Shown: positions 1-7,901 of the stretch, piece by piece
Layout of the letters: every line of letters starts with the position of its first letter
Position numbering within the stretch: position 1 is the stretch's first letter
Source: Pseudomonadota bacterium
GTDB lineage: Bacteria; Myxococcota; UBA9042; PHBI01
Length of the DNA: 13,601 nucleotides
Assembly: GCA_005772945.1 (NCBI GenBank)
Contig: SXIE01000263.1
Span: forward strand, 1-13,601
Direction of reading: 5' to 3'
Made by a program: the position numbers and the translations under genes
The notes under the pieces: generated by a model
The model's database searches: none
What the model was told of the DNA's origin: nothing
What the model saw: the letters and a program-made list of their open reading frames with translations, nothing else

Positions 1-341
1 GCGAAGTGCGGCGCGTTGCCGCTGCGCGTCGTGAAGACGCCCGAGCACTCGAGGACGATCGTCACGCCCTGCTCGCCCCACTGGCACGCGAGGGGGTCGC
101 GATGGGCGGTCATGTGGATCTTGCGGTCGCCGACGACGAGCGTCTCGCCGTCGAGATCGACGCTGGTCCCGTAGGTCCCGTGGACCGAGTCGTACTTGAA
201 GAGGTACGCGAGCGCGTCGTTGTCGGCGAGGTCGTTGATCGCGACGAGCTCGAACTCGTCGGCGCGCGCGAGGACACGGCGGGCGGCGAGGCGCCCGATG
301 CGTCCGAAACCGTTGATGGCGATGCGGGTCTTGGCGGTCAT
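1..341 (-). CDS. gap: Glyceraldehyde-3-phosphate dehydrogenase, N-terminal part (runs off left edge)
   Basis: The first 113 residues of a type I GAPDH, the glycolytic enzyme that oxidises glyceraldehyde 3-phosphate to 1,3-bisphosphoglycerate with NAD(P) in the cytoplasm. The protein begins MTAKTRIAINGFGRIGRLAA. The dinucleotide-binding NGFGRIGR motif is at residues 10-17, followed by IND (35-37), where the Asp normally binds the adenine ribose of NAD. Next come the family motif KYDSVHGTY (49-57) and ECSGVFTTR (98-106). The catalytic Cys region lies beyond the window. The ATG at 341 is supported by a perfect AGGAGG seven bases upstream (349-354 on this strand). It is divergent from mtnP. Identification is firm; whether it is the glycolytic or a gluconeogenic paralogue cannot be judged from this part. 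Confidence 0.96.
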   Translation of the reverse strand, partial: MTAKTRIAINGFGRIGRLAARRVLARADEFELVAINDLADNDALAYLFKYDSVHGTYGTSVDLDGETLVVGDRKIHMTAHRDPLACQWGEQGVTIVLECSGVFTTRSGNAPHF

Positions 342-533
342 CGAGGCACCTCCTGGCGAACGTGATGGCCGACGCTCTTTTCCCGCACCGCCACGCGGAA
401 GACAAGCGCGCCAGCGCCCTCCCGCGCGCTTGACGTGCTTGCCGTCGATCGCGCCCCTGCCGCCCGCGCGCGCCCGCGCGGACGGGCGTTGCGCCGCGCG
501 TTGAACGGTGCTAAGCGCCCGAAGGTTTGCGTC

Positions 534-540
534 AGGGGAG
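534..540 (+). promoter_or_regulatory. Ribosome binding site of mtnP (decides the start)
   Basis: AGGGGAG sits eight bases before the GTG at 549. It supports that GTG over the in-frame GTG at 435, whose extra 38 residues are Arg/Ala/Pro-rich and do not resemble the family N-terminus. The rest of the 342-548 divergent gap holds no gene that I can support. A TTGACG at 430-435 has no convincing -10 partner. Confidence 0.6.
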
Positions 541-548
541 CGACCTCA

Positions 549-1442
549 GTGCCCAACACACATCGCCCACGCGTCGGCGTCATCGGTGGCAGCGGCCTCT
601 ATCATATGGAGGGCGTCGAGGACCTCGAGGAGGTTCGCGTCACGACCCCGTTCGGCGACCCGTCGGACGCCGTGCTGGTCGGGCGCCTCGATGGGCAGCC
701 AATCGCTTTCCTGCCACGCCATGGGCGCGGCCACCGCTTCGCACCGCACGAGATCAACGCCCGCGCGAACATCTGGGCGCTCAAGGCGCTCGGCGTGAAG
801 TGGGTCTTCTCCGTGAGCGCCGTCGGCTCGCTGCGCGAGGACATCGCACCGGGCGACCTCGTCATCATCGACCAGTTCATCGACCGCACGCGCGCGCGGC
901 CCTCGACCTTCTTCGAGGACGGCGTCGTCGCCCACGTCGGCTTCGGCGACCCGCTCTGCCCGGTGGCGCGCGGGTTGCTCTTGAAGGCGTGCGCGGGCGC
1001 GAGCGCCCTCAAGTCGCACGACGGCGGGACGTACGTCTGCATCGACGGCCCGCAGTTCTCGACGCGCGCCGAATCGGAGATGCACCGCCAGTGGGGCGCG
1101 GCGGTCGTCGGCATGACGAACCTGCCCGAGGCGCGCCTGGCGCGCGAGGCCGAGCTCGCCTACGCGACCATCGCGATGGCCACCGACTACGACTGCTGGC
1201 ACCCGGGCCATGACCACGTCACGGTCGACGCGGTGCTCGCGGTGATGCACGCCAACGTCGAGAAGGCGCAGCGCGTCTTGCGTGCGGCTGCGACGCTCGT
1301 CGCGGACGCGCCACCGTCACCCGCCTGGAATGCGCTCGAGTTCGCGATCATGACCGCCCCGGGACGCATCCCGGCGTCGGCCCGTGGGCGCCTCGCCCTC
1401 CTCATCGAAGACCGCCTCAGCCACATGGAGAAGAAGCCATGA
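549..1442 (+). CDS. mtnP: S-methyl-5'-thioadenosine phosphorylase (297 aa)
   Basis: Cleaves 5'-methylthioadenosine, a by-product of polyamine and other SAM-dependent pathways, with phosphate to adenine and 5-methylthioribose 1-phosphate. This is the entry step of methionine and adenine salvage in the cytoplasm. The phosphate-binding GGSG is at residues 13-16, TPFGDPSD at 33-40 and RHG at 57-59. A long stretch through GSLREDIAPGD and IDQFIDRT matches MTAP closely. MTNLPEARLAREAEL precedes TDYDCW at 212-217. The Asp residues there (D213, D215) are the MTAP-type adenine-selecting residues, where purine nucleoside phosphorylases have Asn, so MTAP is preferred over PNP. The GTG start at 549 is chosen from its Shine-Dalgarno and because the protein then begins just before the conserved RVGVIGGSG. 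Its stop overlaps the next start as ATGA, so translation is probably coupled to the PfkB kinase. Confidence 0.95.
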   Translation: MPNTHRPRVGVIGGSGLYHMEGVEDLEEVRVTTPFGDPSDAVLVGRLDGQPIAFLPRHGRGHRFAPHEINARANIWALKALGVKWVFSVSAVGSLREDIAPGDLVIIDQFIDRTRARPSTFFEDGVVAHVGFGDPLCPVARGLLLKACAGASALKSHDGGTYVCIDGPQFSTRAESEMHRQWGAAVVGMTNLPEARLAREAELAYATIAMATDYDCWHPGHDHVTVDAVLAVMHANVEKAQRVLRAAATLVADAPPSPAWNALEFAIMTAPGRIPASARGRLALLIEDRLSHMEKKP

Positions 1443-2353
1443 GCCTCGTCGTCGTCGGCTCCGTCGCATATGACAACATCGAAACGCCGCTCGGCGCGCG
1501 CGACGATTTGCTTGGTGGATCAGGGACTTACTTCGCGTTGGCGGCTTCCGTCTTCACGCGCCCCGCGGTCGTGGCGGTCATCGGCGAGGACTTCGCCGAT
1601 CACGACCTGGCCCTGCTCCGCGAGCACGGCATCGATCTGACGGGCCTCGAGCGGAGCAGCGGCAAGACGTTCCGCTGGGGCGGGCGCTACCACGAGGACA
1701 TGAACACCCGCGACACGCTCTTCACCGCGCTCAACGTGTTCGAATCGTTCCAGCCCAAGCTCTCGGTCGAGCAGCGGCAGGCGACGTTCCTCTTCCTCGG
1801 CAACATCCAGCCGCGCCTCCAGGACCACGTCTTGGAGCAGGTCACGTCGCCGCGCTTCGTCGCCGCCGACACGATGAACCTCTGGATCAACACCGCCAAG
1901 CCCGAGCTCTGCAACGTGCTGCGCCGCGTCGACGCGCTCTTCGTCAACGACGAGGAGGCGCGCCAGCTCACGGGCAAGCGCTCGATGGTCCTCGCCGCCA
2001 AGGAGATCCAAGCGATCGGGCCCTCGCTCGTCGTCATCAAGCGCGGCGAGCACGGTGCGGTCGTCTTCAACGAGAACGACGTCTTCTACGTGCCGGCCTA
2101 CCCGCTCGAGAAGGTGGTCGATCCGACGGGGGCCGGTGACACGTTCGCGGGCGCCTTTGTCGGCTACCTCGAGGCGACGAACGACCTCACGCCGGGCAAC
2201 GTGCGCAAGGCGGCCGTCGTCGGCAGCATCCTCGCGTCGTTCTGCGTCGAAGGCTACGGCGTCGAGCGCCTTCGCCACATCGATCGCGCCTCCGTCCGCG
2301 AGCGCTATCAGGCGTTTGCCGACATGACGAACTTCGGAATGCTCGATCTGTGA
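1439..2353 (+). CDS. PfkB/ribokinase-family kinase linked to mtnP (304 aa)
   Basis: An ATP-dependent kinase of the ribokinase/adenosine kinase (PfkB) family, acting on a sugar or nucleoside hydroxyl; the substrate is not known. The N-terminal strand VVVGSVAYDN carries the usual substrate-binding Asp (D12). LLGGSGTYFALAAS (24-37) corresponds to the family Gly-Gly motif. The PfkB signature DPTGAGDTFAGAF starts at residue 228, with D234 as predicted catalytic base in the anion hole. The length is normal for the family. The ATG overlaps the mtnP stop by 4 bp and is preceded by GGAG (1427-1430), so the two proteins are very likely made together. That context suggests a role in methylthioadenosine, adenosine or ribose-derivative salvage, but this is inference. 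Adenosine kinase, ribokinase and methylthioribose-related activities are all possible. Confidence 0.9.
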   Translation: MSLVVVGSVAYDNIETPLGARDDLLGGSGTYFALAASVFTRPAVVAVIGEDFADHDLALLREHGIDLTGLERSSGKTFRWGGRYHEDMNTRDTLFTALNVFESFQPKLSVEQRQATFLFLGNIQPRLQDHVLEQVTSPRFVAADTMNLWINTAKPELCNVLRRVDALFVNDEEARQLTGKRSMVLAAKEIQAIGPSLVVIKRGEHGAVVFNENDVFYVPAYPLEKVVDPTGAGDTFAGAFVGYLEATNDLTPGNVRKAAVVGSILASFCVEGYGVERLRHIDRASVRERYQAFADMTNFGMLDL

Positions 2354-2357
2354 CGCG

Positions 2358-3266
2358 GTGAGCACGCGCGCGCCGCCCCACCCTCGCGAGCTCCATCGCA
2401 GGCTCCACGGCCAGGCGCTCATCGATGCGCTGTTCAAGGTCACGGGGCCGCTCACCCGTCCCGTGACCGCGCAGGTCGAGCGGCTGTGGCTCGAGGGGCT
2501 CGCACGCCCGGGGCTCTCGCGGGCCGCCGGACGCTTTGCCGATCTGCGCCTGCCGCGCCCGGTGCTCGGTCGCCTCATCGACGCGTTCATCCGCCTCTAC
2601 GACATCGACATCGCCGAGATCGCCGAGCCGATCGCGTCGTTTGCGACGCTCAACGCATTTTTCACGCGCGCGCTGCGCCCAGGTGTCCGACCGATCGACC
2701 TACGGCCGGAGGTCCTGGTTTCACCGGCCGATGCGTGCCTCAAGAGCTTCGGCACGGTCGATCCGCGCGGCCGCATTCCCGAGGTGAAGGGTCGGACCTA
2801 CGCACTTTCTCAGCTGCTCGGCGAGCACGTGCCTGCCGAGCCCTACCTCGGCGGCACCTACGCCGTCCTCTACCTGTCGCCGCGCGACTACCACCGCGTC
2901 CACGCGCCCGCGGCGGCGACGGTGACCACGCTCGCGCCCCACGACGGCGCCAGCTACCCGGTCAACGCGCTCGCGGTCCGCCGCGTCGAGGGCCTCTTCG
3001 TCAAGAACAAGCGCCTGGTGTTTGGTTTGCACACCAACGATTTCGGCACGCTCGGCCTGGTCATGGTCGGCGCGACCAACGTCGGACGCATCACGACCAA
3101 GCTCGCGCGCGGCGCCTGCGTCGAGCGCGGGGCCGAGCTGGGGGTCTTCAACCTCGGCTCGACCGTCGTGCTGGTGTGTCCGCGCGCCTCGGGGCTTGCG
3201 GTGCTCCCGACCCTGCACGAGGGCGAGGCGATCCGCGTCGGCACCGGCCTCCTCGCGCGCCGCTGA
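2358..3266 (+). CDS. psd: Phosphatidylserine decarboxylase proenzyme (302 aa)
   Basis: Membrane-associated pyruvoyl enzyme that decarboxylates phosphatidylserine to phosphatidylethanolamine. The catalytic triad is visible by comparison with the E. coli enzyme: Asp in SPAD (D125), the second His of SPRDYHRVH (H182), and the LGST self-cleavage site. There, G267-S268 would be cut and the Ser converted to the pyruvoyl group, leaving a short alpha chain of about 35 residues. ATLNAFFTRALRPGVRPID and VGATNVG are also family-typical. The length fits the E. coli-like (type I) form. The GTG at 2358 is the only reasonable start: it lies 4 bp after the kinase stop and has no clear Shine-Dalgarno, so coupling to the upstream gene is likely. 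The C-terminus ends 8 bp from the convergent kinase gene, with no obvious stem-loop terminator between them. Confidence 0.96.
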   Translation: MSTRAPPHPRELHRRLHGQALIDALFKVTGPLTRPVTAQVERLWLEGLARPGLSRAAGRFADLRLPRPVLGRLIDAFIRLYDIDIAEIAEPIASFATLNAFFTRALRPGVRPIDLRPEVLVSPADACLKSFGTVDPRGRIPEVKGRTYALSQLLGEHVPAEPYLGGTYAVLYLSPRDYHRVHAPAAATVTTLAPHDGASYPVNALAVRRVEGLFVKNKRLVFGLHTNDFGTLGLVMVGATNVGRITTKLARGACVERGAELGVFNLGSTVVLVCPRASGLAVLPTLHEGEAIRVGTGLLARR

Positions 3267-3274
3267 GCGGAGCA

Positions 3275-5512
3275 TCAAGGATCGTCGAGGACCTTGACCT
3301 TCGGCTTCGGCGTCGCTTCGTCCGCGTCGTCGTCGAGCAGCTTCACGATCGGCTTCTTCGGCGGCACGGCGTCCGCCGGTAGGACGATCGGATCCGTCCC
3401 GCTCTTGGCCGGCGACTTGGCGTCGCCCGTTGCGGCCGCCGGGTCCTTCTTGAGGTTCGCCTGGATCTTCTCGGGGGTCGGACGCTGGATGAGCTCGGTG
3501 CCCTTGGGCCCCGAGGGGGGCGTGGCGCGAGGCGTGGCGGGCGGCGTCTCGCGCGCCAGCGCGCCCGGCAGGCGGTCGGCGACGAGCACGAACTTGCGCG
3601 CCGGTGCACCGCTGTCGGCCGCCGTCAGATCGAGCGCGAGCGGCATCGGCTTGAACCCCGCCCGCTCGAGCGTGAGGGTGTGCTTGCCGACGGCGAGCGG
3701 GAACCGGCCCGGGGTCGTACCGATGGTGGCGCCCGCTTCCTTGACCGTGGCGCCCGTCGGCTCCGTGTCGATGGCAAACTGCACCGGCGCCGGCAAGACC
3801 GGTACGCCTCCATTCGCGTCGGCGGGCGCTTCGATCGGCGCTTCGGCAAGCACGCCGCCGATGACGCGCCCGGCCCGCACGTCGACCACCGCCGCGCCCT
3901 CGAGCGTGGGCGCCGGCGCGTGGGACGGTTGCTCGTCCGGCGGCGGCGCCTTATGCGCCTGCGAGCCGGGCGCCGTTCGCTCCACCGGGGTCGACACGGC
4001 CTCCACCGGTGCGGACGCCGCAGGGGTTCCCTCGTCCGTCCCGTCGCCCTGCATCAGGTTCATCGCCAGCGCCACGCCGCCCACGCCCAGGAGGAACGCG
4101 CCTCCCATCACCGCGAACGTCGCCCAGCGCCGGCGCGGCGGCTCGTCGCGATCGGCGACCGAGCTCGGCTCCGTCTCGGTCGAGCGCGGCACCATCGGCG
4201 CCATGCCGCTCAGCCCGCTCTGCGAGCGCTGCTGCGTGCTATGCCGCAAGGCCGGGTGACGCAGGACCGCGTCGTTCAGGAGCACCTGCGACGTGGCCGG
4301 CCGCATCGTCTCGGCCACCGTCGGCGTCGGCGCCTGCATCGCGTGGACCGGGGTCTGCGCCGGAATCGGCGGCACGGCGTGCCCGATCGCGGCCACGTTG
4401 GCGGTCGGCGGCACCGTCGGGTCGAGGTCGCGCGCGGCGTCGTCGAGGAACGGCGACGGCTGCGACAGGGTCCAGGGGGCCGCCGACGGCTGCTGCGGAC
4501 TCGTGTGCTTGAGCGACACGCGCGCGCGCATGGCCCGCCGCGAGCGGGTCTCGGACGACACCGTCTGCAGCGCATGGCGCATCTCGGCGGCCGTCTGGAA
4601 GCGCTGATCAGGCCGCTTGGCGAGCACCTTCATGACAATGAGCTCGAGCCGCGCCGGGAACTCGAGGTCGGGGCGCACCTCGCTGAAGGGCCGCGGCGCC
4701 TCCTGCAGGTGCTTCTGGTAGAGCTCGTAGCGGGTCTTGCCGTCGAACGGCAGGCGCCCGGTCAGCATGCGATACATCACGCAGCCGAGCGCATAGAGGT
4801 CCGCGCGGCCATCGACGCGCGCGCCGACCACCTGCTCGGGCGCCATGTATTGGGGCGTACCGCAGACCTGCCGCTGCTCGGTCACGAGGTCTTCGAAGTC
4901 GTCCTTGCCACGCTCGTCGTCGCTCGGGTCCGTCGGATCTTCCTCGATGTACTTCGCGATGCCGAAGTCGAGGATCTTCACGTGCAGCGCGTCGTCGTTC
5001 TTGCGGCAGAGGAACAGGTTGTCCGGCTTCAGATCCCGATGCACCGCGCGCTGCGCATGCGCGTGCTCGAGCGCCTGCAGCACCTGGTCGATGATGTGGA
5101 GCACCTCGGGGACCGCCATCCCCTCGGCCGGCAGGACGTCCTGCAAGACCTGCCCGACGAGCAGCTCCATCGCCAGGTAGAGCTTGCCGTCCTCGGTCTT
5201 GCCGTAGTCGTGGATGACGAGGCAGTTCGGGTGGCTCAGGTTCGCCGCGATGCGAGCCCCGCGCGCGAAGCGCTTGCCCGCCGCGTCATCGGCCGGCGGC
5301 AACACCTTGATGGCGACCGCGCGCTCGGCGCCGATCTGCCACGCTTTCCAGACCGCCGAGTCCATCCCGCCGACGCCGATCAGCTCGCGCGCACGATAGC
5401 GCCCGCCGATGAGCTGCCCCGTCAGGTCCTCGATGACACGCATCCCGTCCCCGGGACACCGTGTGCGGTACCGGGCGAACTTCTCGGAGCATTGGGAGCA
5501 GATCCAAGTCAC
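3275..5512 (-). CDS. Transmembrane Ser/Thr protein kinase with PEGA domain (745 aa)
   Basis: A Hanks-type kinase anchored in the inner membrane. In order: a short Cys motif (C5, C8, C19, zinc-ribbon-like), then a kinase domain from about residue 38 to 315 with VAIK Lys K69, HRDLKPDN (158-165), DFG (182-184), GTPQYMAPE (218-226) and [18 protein letters not shown] Pro/Ala-rich linker leads to one membrane segment (about 463-486, after RRR), an Ala/Pro linker, a PEGA-type beta domain (about 577-650, [10 protein letters not shown]...[21 protein letters not shown]), and a charged Pro/Lys tail. By topology the PEGA part faces the periplasm. Three oddities stand out. The Gly loop reads GVGGMDSAV, lacking the third Gly and one residue longer. 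The helix-C Glu is replaced by Gly (G85 in FARGAR). An acidic insert of about 20 residues precedes the APE motif. The GTG start is chosen because it keeps the Cys motif; M24 is an alternative. It lies 57 bp downstream of the receptor gene on the same strand. Confidence 0.93.
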   Translation of the reverse strand: MTWICSQCSEKFARYRTRCPGDGMRVIEDLTGQLIGGRYRARELIGVGGMDSAVWKAWQIGAERAVAIKVLPPADDAAGKRFARGARIAANLSHPNCLVIHDYGKTEDGKLYLAMELLVGQVLQDVLPAEGMAVPEVLHIIDQVLQALEHAHAQRAVHRDLKPDNLFLCRKNDDALHVKILDFGIAKYIEEDPTDPSDDERGKDDFEDLVTEQRQVCGTPQYMAPEQVVGARVDGRADLYALGCVMYRMLTGRLPFDGKTRYELYQKHLQEAPRPFSEVRPDLEFPARLELIVMKVLAKRPDQRFQTAAEMRHALQTVSSETRSRRAMRARVSLKHTSPQQPSAAPWTLSQPSPFLDDAARDLDPTVPPTANVAAIGHAVPPIPAQTPVHAMQAPTPTVAETMRPATSQVLLNDAVLRHPALRHSTQQRSQSGLSGMAPMVPRSTETEPSSVADRDEPPRRRWATFAVMGGAFLLGVGGVALAMNLMQGDGTDEGTPAASAPVEAVSTPVERTAPGSQAHKAPPPDEQPSHAPAPTLEGAAVVDVRAGRVIGGVLAEAPIEAPADANGGVPVLPAPVQFAIDTEPTGATVKEAGATIGTTPGRFPLAVGKHTLTLERAGFKPMPLALDLTAADSGAPARKFVLVADRLPGALARETPPATPRATPPSGPKGTELIQRPTPEKIQANLKKDPAAATGDAKSPAKSGTDPIVLPADAVPPKKPIVKLLDDDADEATPKPKVKVLDDP

Positions 5513-5569
5513 GTACTAACCGTGGCCGTCGCGTGGCGGGGGCGCTGTGCCAACTCGAAAGCACCTGCG

Positions 5570-7081
5570 TCAGTCGCAAGGCGCAGTCGTGGAGAATGAA
5601 CCTACATCGCCGAAATCATACACGCCTTCGTGGTCGAAGACGACTCCCAGGTTCGAAATTCTGCCCGCCGCCAAATCGAACGCCCACATCTGGATGCTCG
5701 CCGGAGCCTCGCCCGAGGCGGCTTCGAAGTCGAGCTCGCCCGAGATCCCCTTGAGATCGATCGCCGACGTTCCGTTTGCACCGAGGACCCCCTCGGCGCG
5801 CCCCAGATCGCCGGTGCCGACGTTGATGGCGGTCGTCCCTCCCGTCAGGCGCTTGAGCTGTTCGGCGAGGCCGCGCCCGTCGAGGTCGGCCAGCTGGGTG
5901 CCGGCGCCGAGCGCGCCGACGTAGGCGTAGGCGACGAGGTAGGTCGCGTCGTAGGCGTGGGGCGCGAAGGTCTTGGGATCGCTCCCGAAGATCGCGCGGA
6001 AGTCGGCCGCGAAGCCGCCATAGAGATCGGTGACGCCGGGGTTGGTGCCGACCGCGCCGCAGAGCTCGGTCGGCGTCGTGACGACCGAATGCGGGCGCTC
6101 GGGGTCGGACACGACGATGGCCTCGGGATCGCGGAACCCGTCGGCGAAGACGTATTTGTAGCCGTGCCCGGTCGCGGCGTTGATGAAGTCGACGCCGTCG
6201 GACACGAACGAGACGAGGACCACCACGTCGGGCTGCTGGCCGTCGAGCACGGCGACGGCGCGCGTGAAGTCCTCGGCTTGGCCGTTGGGATCGGTCGTAT
6301 AGGCGAGCTCGACCAGGAGGTCGGTGTTGCTGCAGTCGAAGTGCAGCGCGCAGAGTTCGTCGTGGATGATGCGGCGCATGCCGTCACCATAGTTGTCTGA
6401 ACGTGCAACAATCGCGATGCGCGTGAAGCCGCGGCTCATGAGGTAGTGCGCGATGGTCTTGCCCTGGAAGACGTCCGAGGGGGCCGTGCGCCAGAGGAGT
6501 CCGTTGTCGGGGCGATCGGTCAGGGTCGGCGAGGTCGCCGACGGACTGATCATGAGCACGCGACTCGGCAGCGCGAGCTCGGTGAAGACGTCGATGGTCA
6601 CCTGCGACGAGCCGGCGCCGATGATGGCGTCGACCTTGGCCACGTCGATGAGATGGCGCGCGGCGAGACGCCCCTGGTCCGAGTCGTCGCCGTCGTCACA
6701 GGCGATCATGCTGAGCTTCTTGCCGGCGATCCCGCCCGTCTCGTTGATCTGTTTGACCGCGAGGCGCGCGCCCTGGTCGGAGCCGTCGCCGAGTGGGAGC
6801 AGCGAGCCGACGACGACGAGGTTGGCGGGGTCGCTCGTCTGCGGGTCCTCGCCGAAGAAGCGATCGCAGTGGACGCTGGCGTCGAGGATGGGCTTGGGCA
6901 CGCAGAAGCCGCGGTCACAGCGCTGGCCGCGCGCGAGGCGATCGCAATCGGTGTCGACGGAGCACGCGTCGCCGAAATCGAGCACCGCCGAGCAGCCGAG
7001 CGACGCGCTCGCGCCTAGGCCGATGAGGACCGTCCACGCGCTCCGCGCTCTCCGCGAGCGAATGCGTGCGCGCGGCGTCAT
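5570..7081 (-). CDS. Periplasmic-binding-protein-like receptor lipoprotein (503 aa)
   Basis: An exported ligand-binding protein of the branched-chain amino acid/amide receptor type (periplasmic binding protein type 1 fold). An Arg-rich N-terminus and hydrophobic core end in SLGC (C30), a probable though not textbook lipobox. A small Cys-rich segment follows (C40, C46, C55, C60; CSVDTDC...CDRGFC), of a kind often seen near the start of myxobacterial lipoproteins. The binding domain runs from about residue 86 to 490: VVVGSLLPLGDG, AVKQINETGGIAGKKL, IIGAGSSQVT, LMISPSATSPTLTD, and the second lobe RGFTRIAIVARSDNYGDG. These follow the family order. Ligand unknown; amino acids or small amides are typical. 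Its ATG overlaps the upstream TPR gene stop (ATGA) and has GGAGGG five bases before it. No permease or ATPase gene is nearby, which favours a sensing role over import. Confidence 0.88.
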   Translation of the reverse strand: MTPRARIRSRRARSAWTVLIGLGASASLGCSAVLDFGDACSVDTDCDRLARGQRCDRGFCVPKPILDASVHCDRFFGEDPQTSDPANLVVVGSLLPLGDGSDQGARLAVKQINETGGIAGKKLSMIACDDGDDSDQGRLAARHLIDVAKVDAIIGAGSSQVTIDVFTELALPSRVLMISPSATSPTLTDRPDNGLLWRTAPSDVFQGKTIAHYLMSRGFTRIAIVARSDNYGDGMRRIIHDELCALHFDCSNTDLLVELAYTTDPNGQAEDFTRAVAVLDGQQPDVVVLVSFVSDGVDFINAATGHGYKYVFADGFRDPEAIVVSDPERPHSVVTTPTELCGAVGTNPGVTDLYGGFAADFRAIFGSDPKTFAPHAYDATYLVAYAYVGALGAGTQLADLDGRGLAEQLKRLTGGTTAINVGTGDLGRAEGVLGANGTSAIDLKGISGELDFEAASGEAPASIQMWAFDLAAGRISNLGVVFDHEGVYDFGDVGSFSTTAPCD

Positions 7082-7857
7082 AGGTGCCCTCCGAGCGTGA
7101 AGACCGCGCCGCCCGACTCGAGGAGGTGCGCATCGAAGCGCAGCCCCGTGCCGCCGGGCGTGGGCGTGACGCCGGGCGTCGGGCTCGCGGGCGCGTCGCT
7201 GGCCGCGAGGAGCCAGATCACGCCGCCGAGGATCGCCGCCGCGCCGACCCCCATCGCGAGGTCGGCGACCAGCGCCTGCGTCTGACCCCGGCTTTGGAGC
7301 GCGCGCTTGGCGTCGGCGGTCTCGGCCTTGTCGAAGTCCGCATGCGTGACGGTCGCCATGATGGCAAACGTGAAGCCCGCGGCGAGGACGGCGCCGCCGG
7401 TGCCGACCAGGACGTAGGGGCCCGCGCCGGGCCCCGCGTCGGGCGGTGGGTCCGTCTTCTTCGGCGGCGGGTCGTCTTTCTTGCGCGCGTCTTTGAGCGC
7501 CGTCATGCGCTTCTGGGCTTTCGCGGCGAGCGCGGCGTCGACCCCCTCGGCCCTCACGACGCGCTGGTAGTAATCGATGGCGAGCTCGGGCTCGGCGAGC
7601 TTCTTCTCGTAAATGAAGGCGACATTATAGAGCGTTTCCGGAGACTTCGAGATGTCGTAGGCGTCGAGGTAGAGCTTGATGGCGTCGTGGAAGCGGCCGA
7701 CCCCGAAGGCGTCGGCGGCCTCGGCCGAGAGGCGCTCGGCACGTCCGGTCGGATCGGGCTGCGCGGCGTCGGCACGCGACGCGAACGCGAGCGCGCCAGA
7801 GGTCGACACGAGGAGCACGAGCAGCGATCGGATGGCGCGGGGCACGTGATTCCACAT
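7078..7857 (-). CDS. Exported TPR protein with two membrane segments (259 aa)
   Basis: The first gene of the leftward TPR-receptor-kinase block. A signal peptide with a hydrophobic core (about 11-26, LLVLLVSTSGALAFA) ends at ASRADA-A (about residue 31). Then come TPR-like helices (about 37-120), including ADAFGVGRFHDAIKLYLDAY and ETLYNVAFIYEKKLAEPELA, where the A/G-Y-A pattern of TPRs is recognisable. A Lys/Pro-rich linker (KKDDPPPKKTDPPPD) leads to two hydrophobic segments (about 149-171 and 195-219) and a short Pro/Gly tail. The likely location is the inner membrane with the TPR part outside the cytoplasm, as a protein-protein adaptor. The ATG at 7857 puts the signal peptide at the N-terminus; a TTG at 7881 would add eight residues. 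GGAAGG lies rather far upstream (13 nt), so the start is less certain than the gene. Only 44 bp separate it from the oxidoreductase stop, so read-through is possible. Confidence 0.82.
   Translation of the reverse strand: MWNHVPRAIRSLLVLLVSTSGALAFASRADAAQPDPTGRAERLSAEAADAFGVGRFHDAIKLYLDAYDISKSPETLYNVAFIYEKKLAEPELAIDYYQRVVRAEGVDAALAAKAQKRMTALKDARKKDDPPPKKTDPPPDAGPGAGPYVLVGTGGAVLAAGFTFAIMATVTHADFDKAETADAKRALQSRGQTQALVADLAMGVGAAAILGGVIWLLAASDAPASPTPGVTPTPGGTGLRFDAHLLESGGAVFTLGGHL
7087..7092 (-). promoter_or_regulatory. Ribosome binding site of the receptor lipoprotein gene
   Basis: GGAGGG on the minus strand, five bases before the ATG at 7081 and inside the last codons of the TPR gene. It fixes the receptor start and supports an ATGA-coupled pair. 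Confidence 0.6.
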
Positions 7858-7901
7858 AGTCGAATCGCGGCCTTCCGGCAAAACTTCTCGGCGCCGGTCG
7901 C

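Noticed and set aside
435..548. N-terminal extension of mtnP from the GTG at 435
   Set aside because: Arg/Ala-rich, not conserved in the family, and the GTG at 549 has the better ribosome binding site.
2358..3266. The pyruvoyl decarboxylase next to mtnP might be S-adenosylmethionine decarboxylase (polyamine synthesis)
   Set aside because: The LGST site, SPAD Asp and YHRVH motif are specific to phosphatidylserine decarboxylase.
3680..5599. Long plus-strand open frame (639 aa) opposite the Ser/Thr kinase
   Set aside because: The translation is Arg/His/Gly-rich with no recognisable domain, while the opposite strand encodes a clear kinase. It is a high-GC antisense artefact.
5570..7081. A full ABC amino acid importer
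   Set aside because: Only the binding-protein component is present; no permease or ATPase gene lies in the window.
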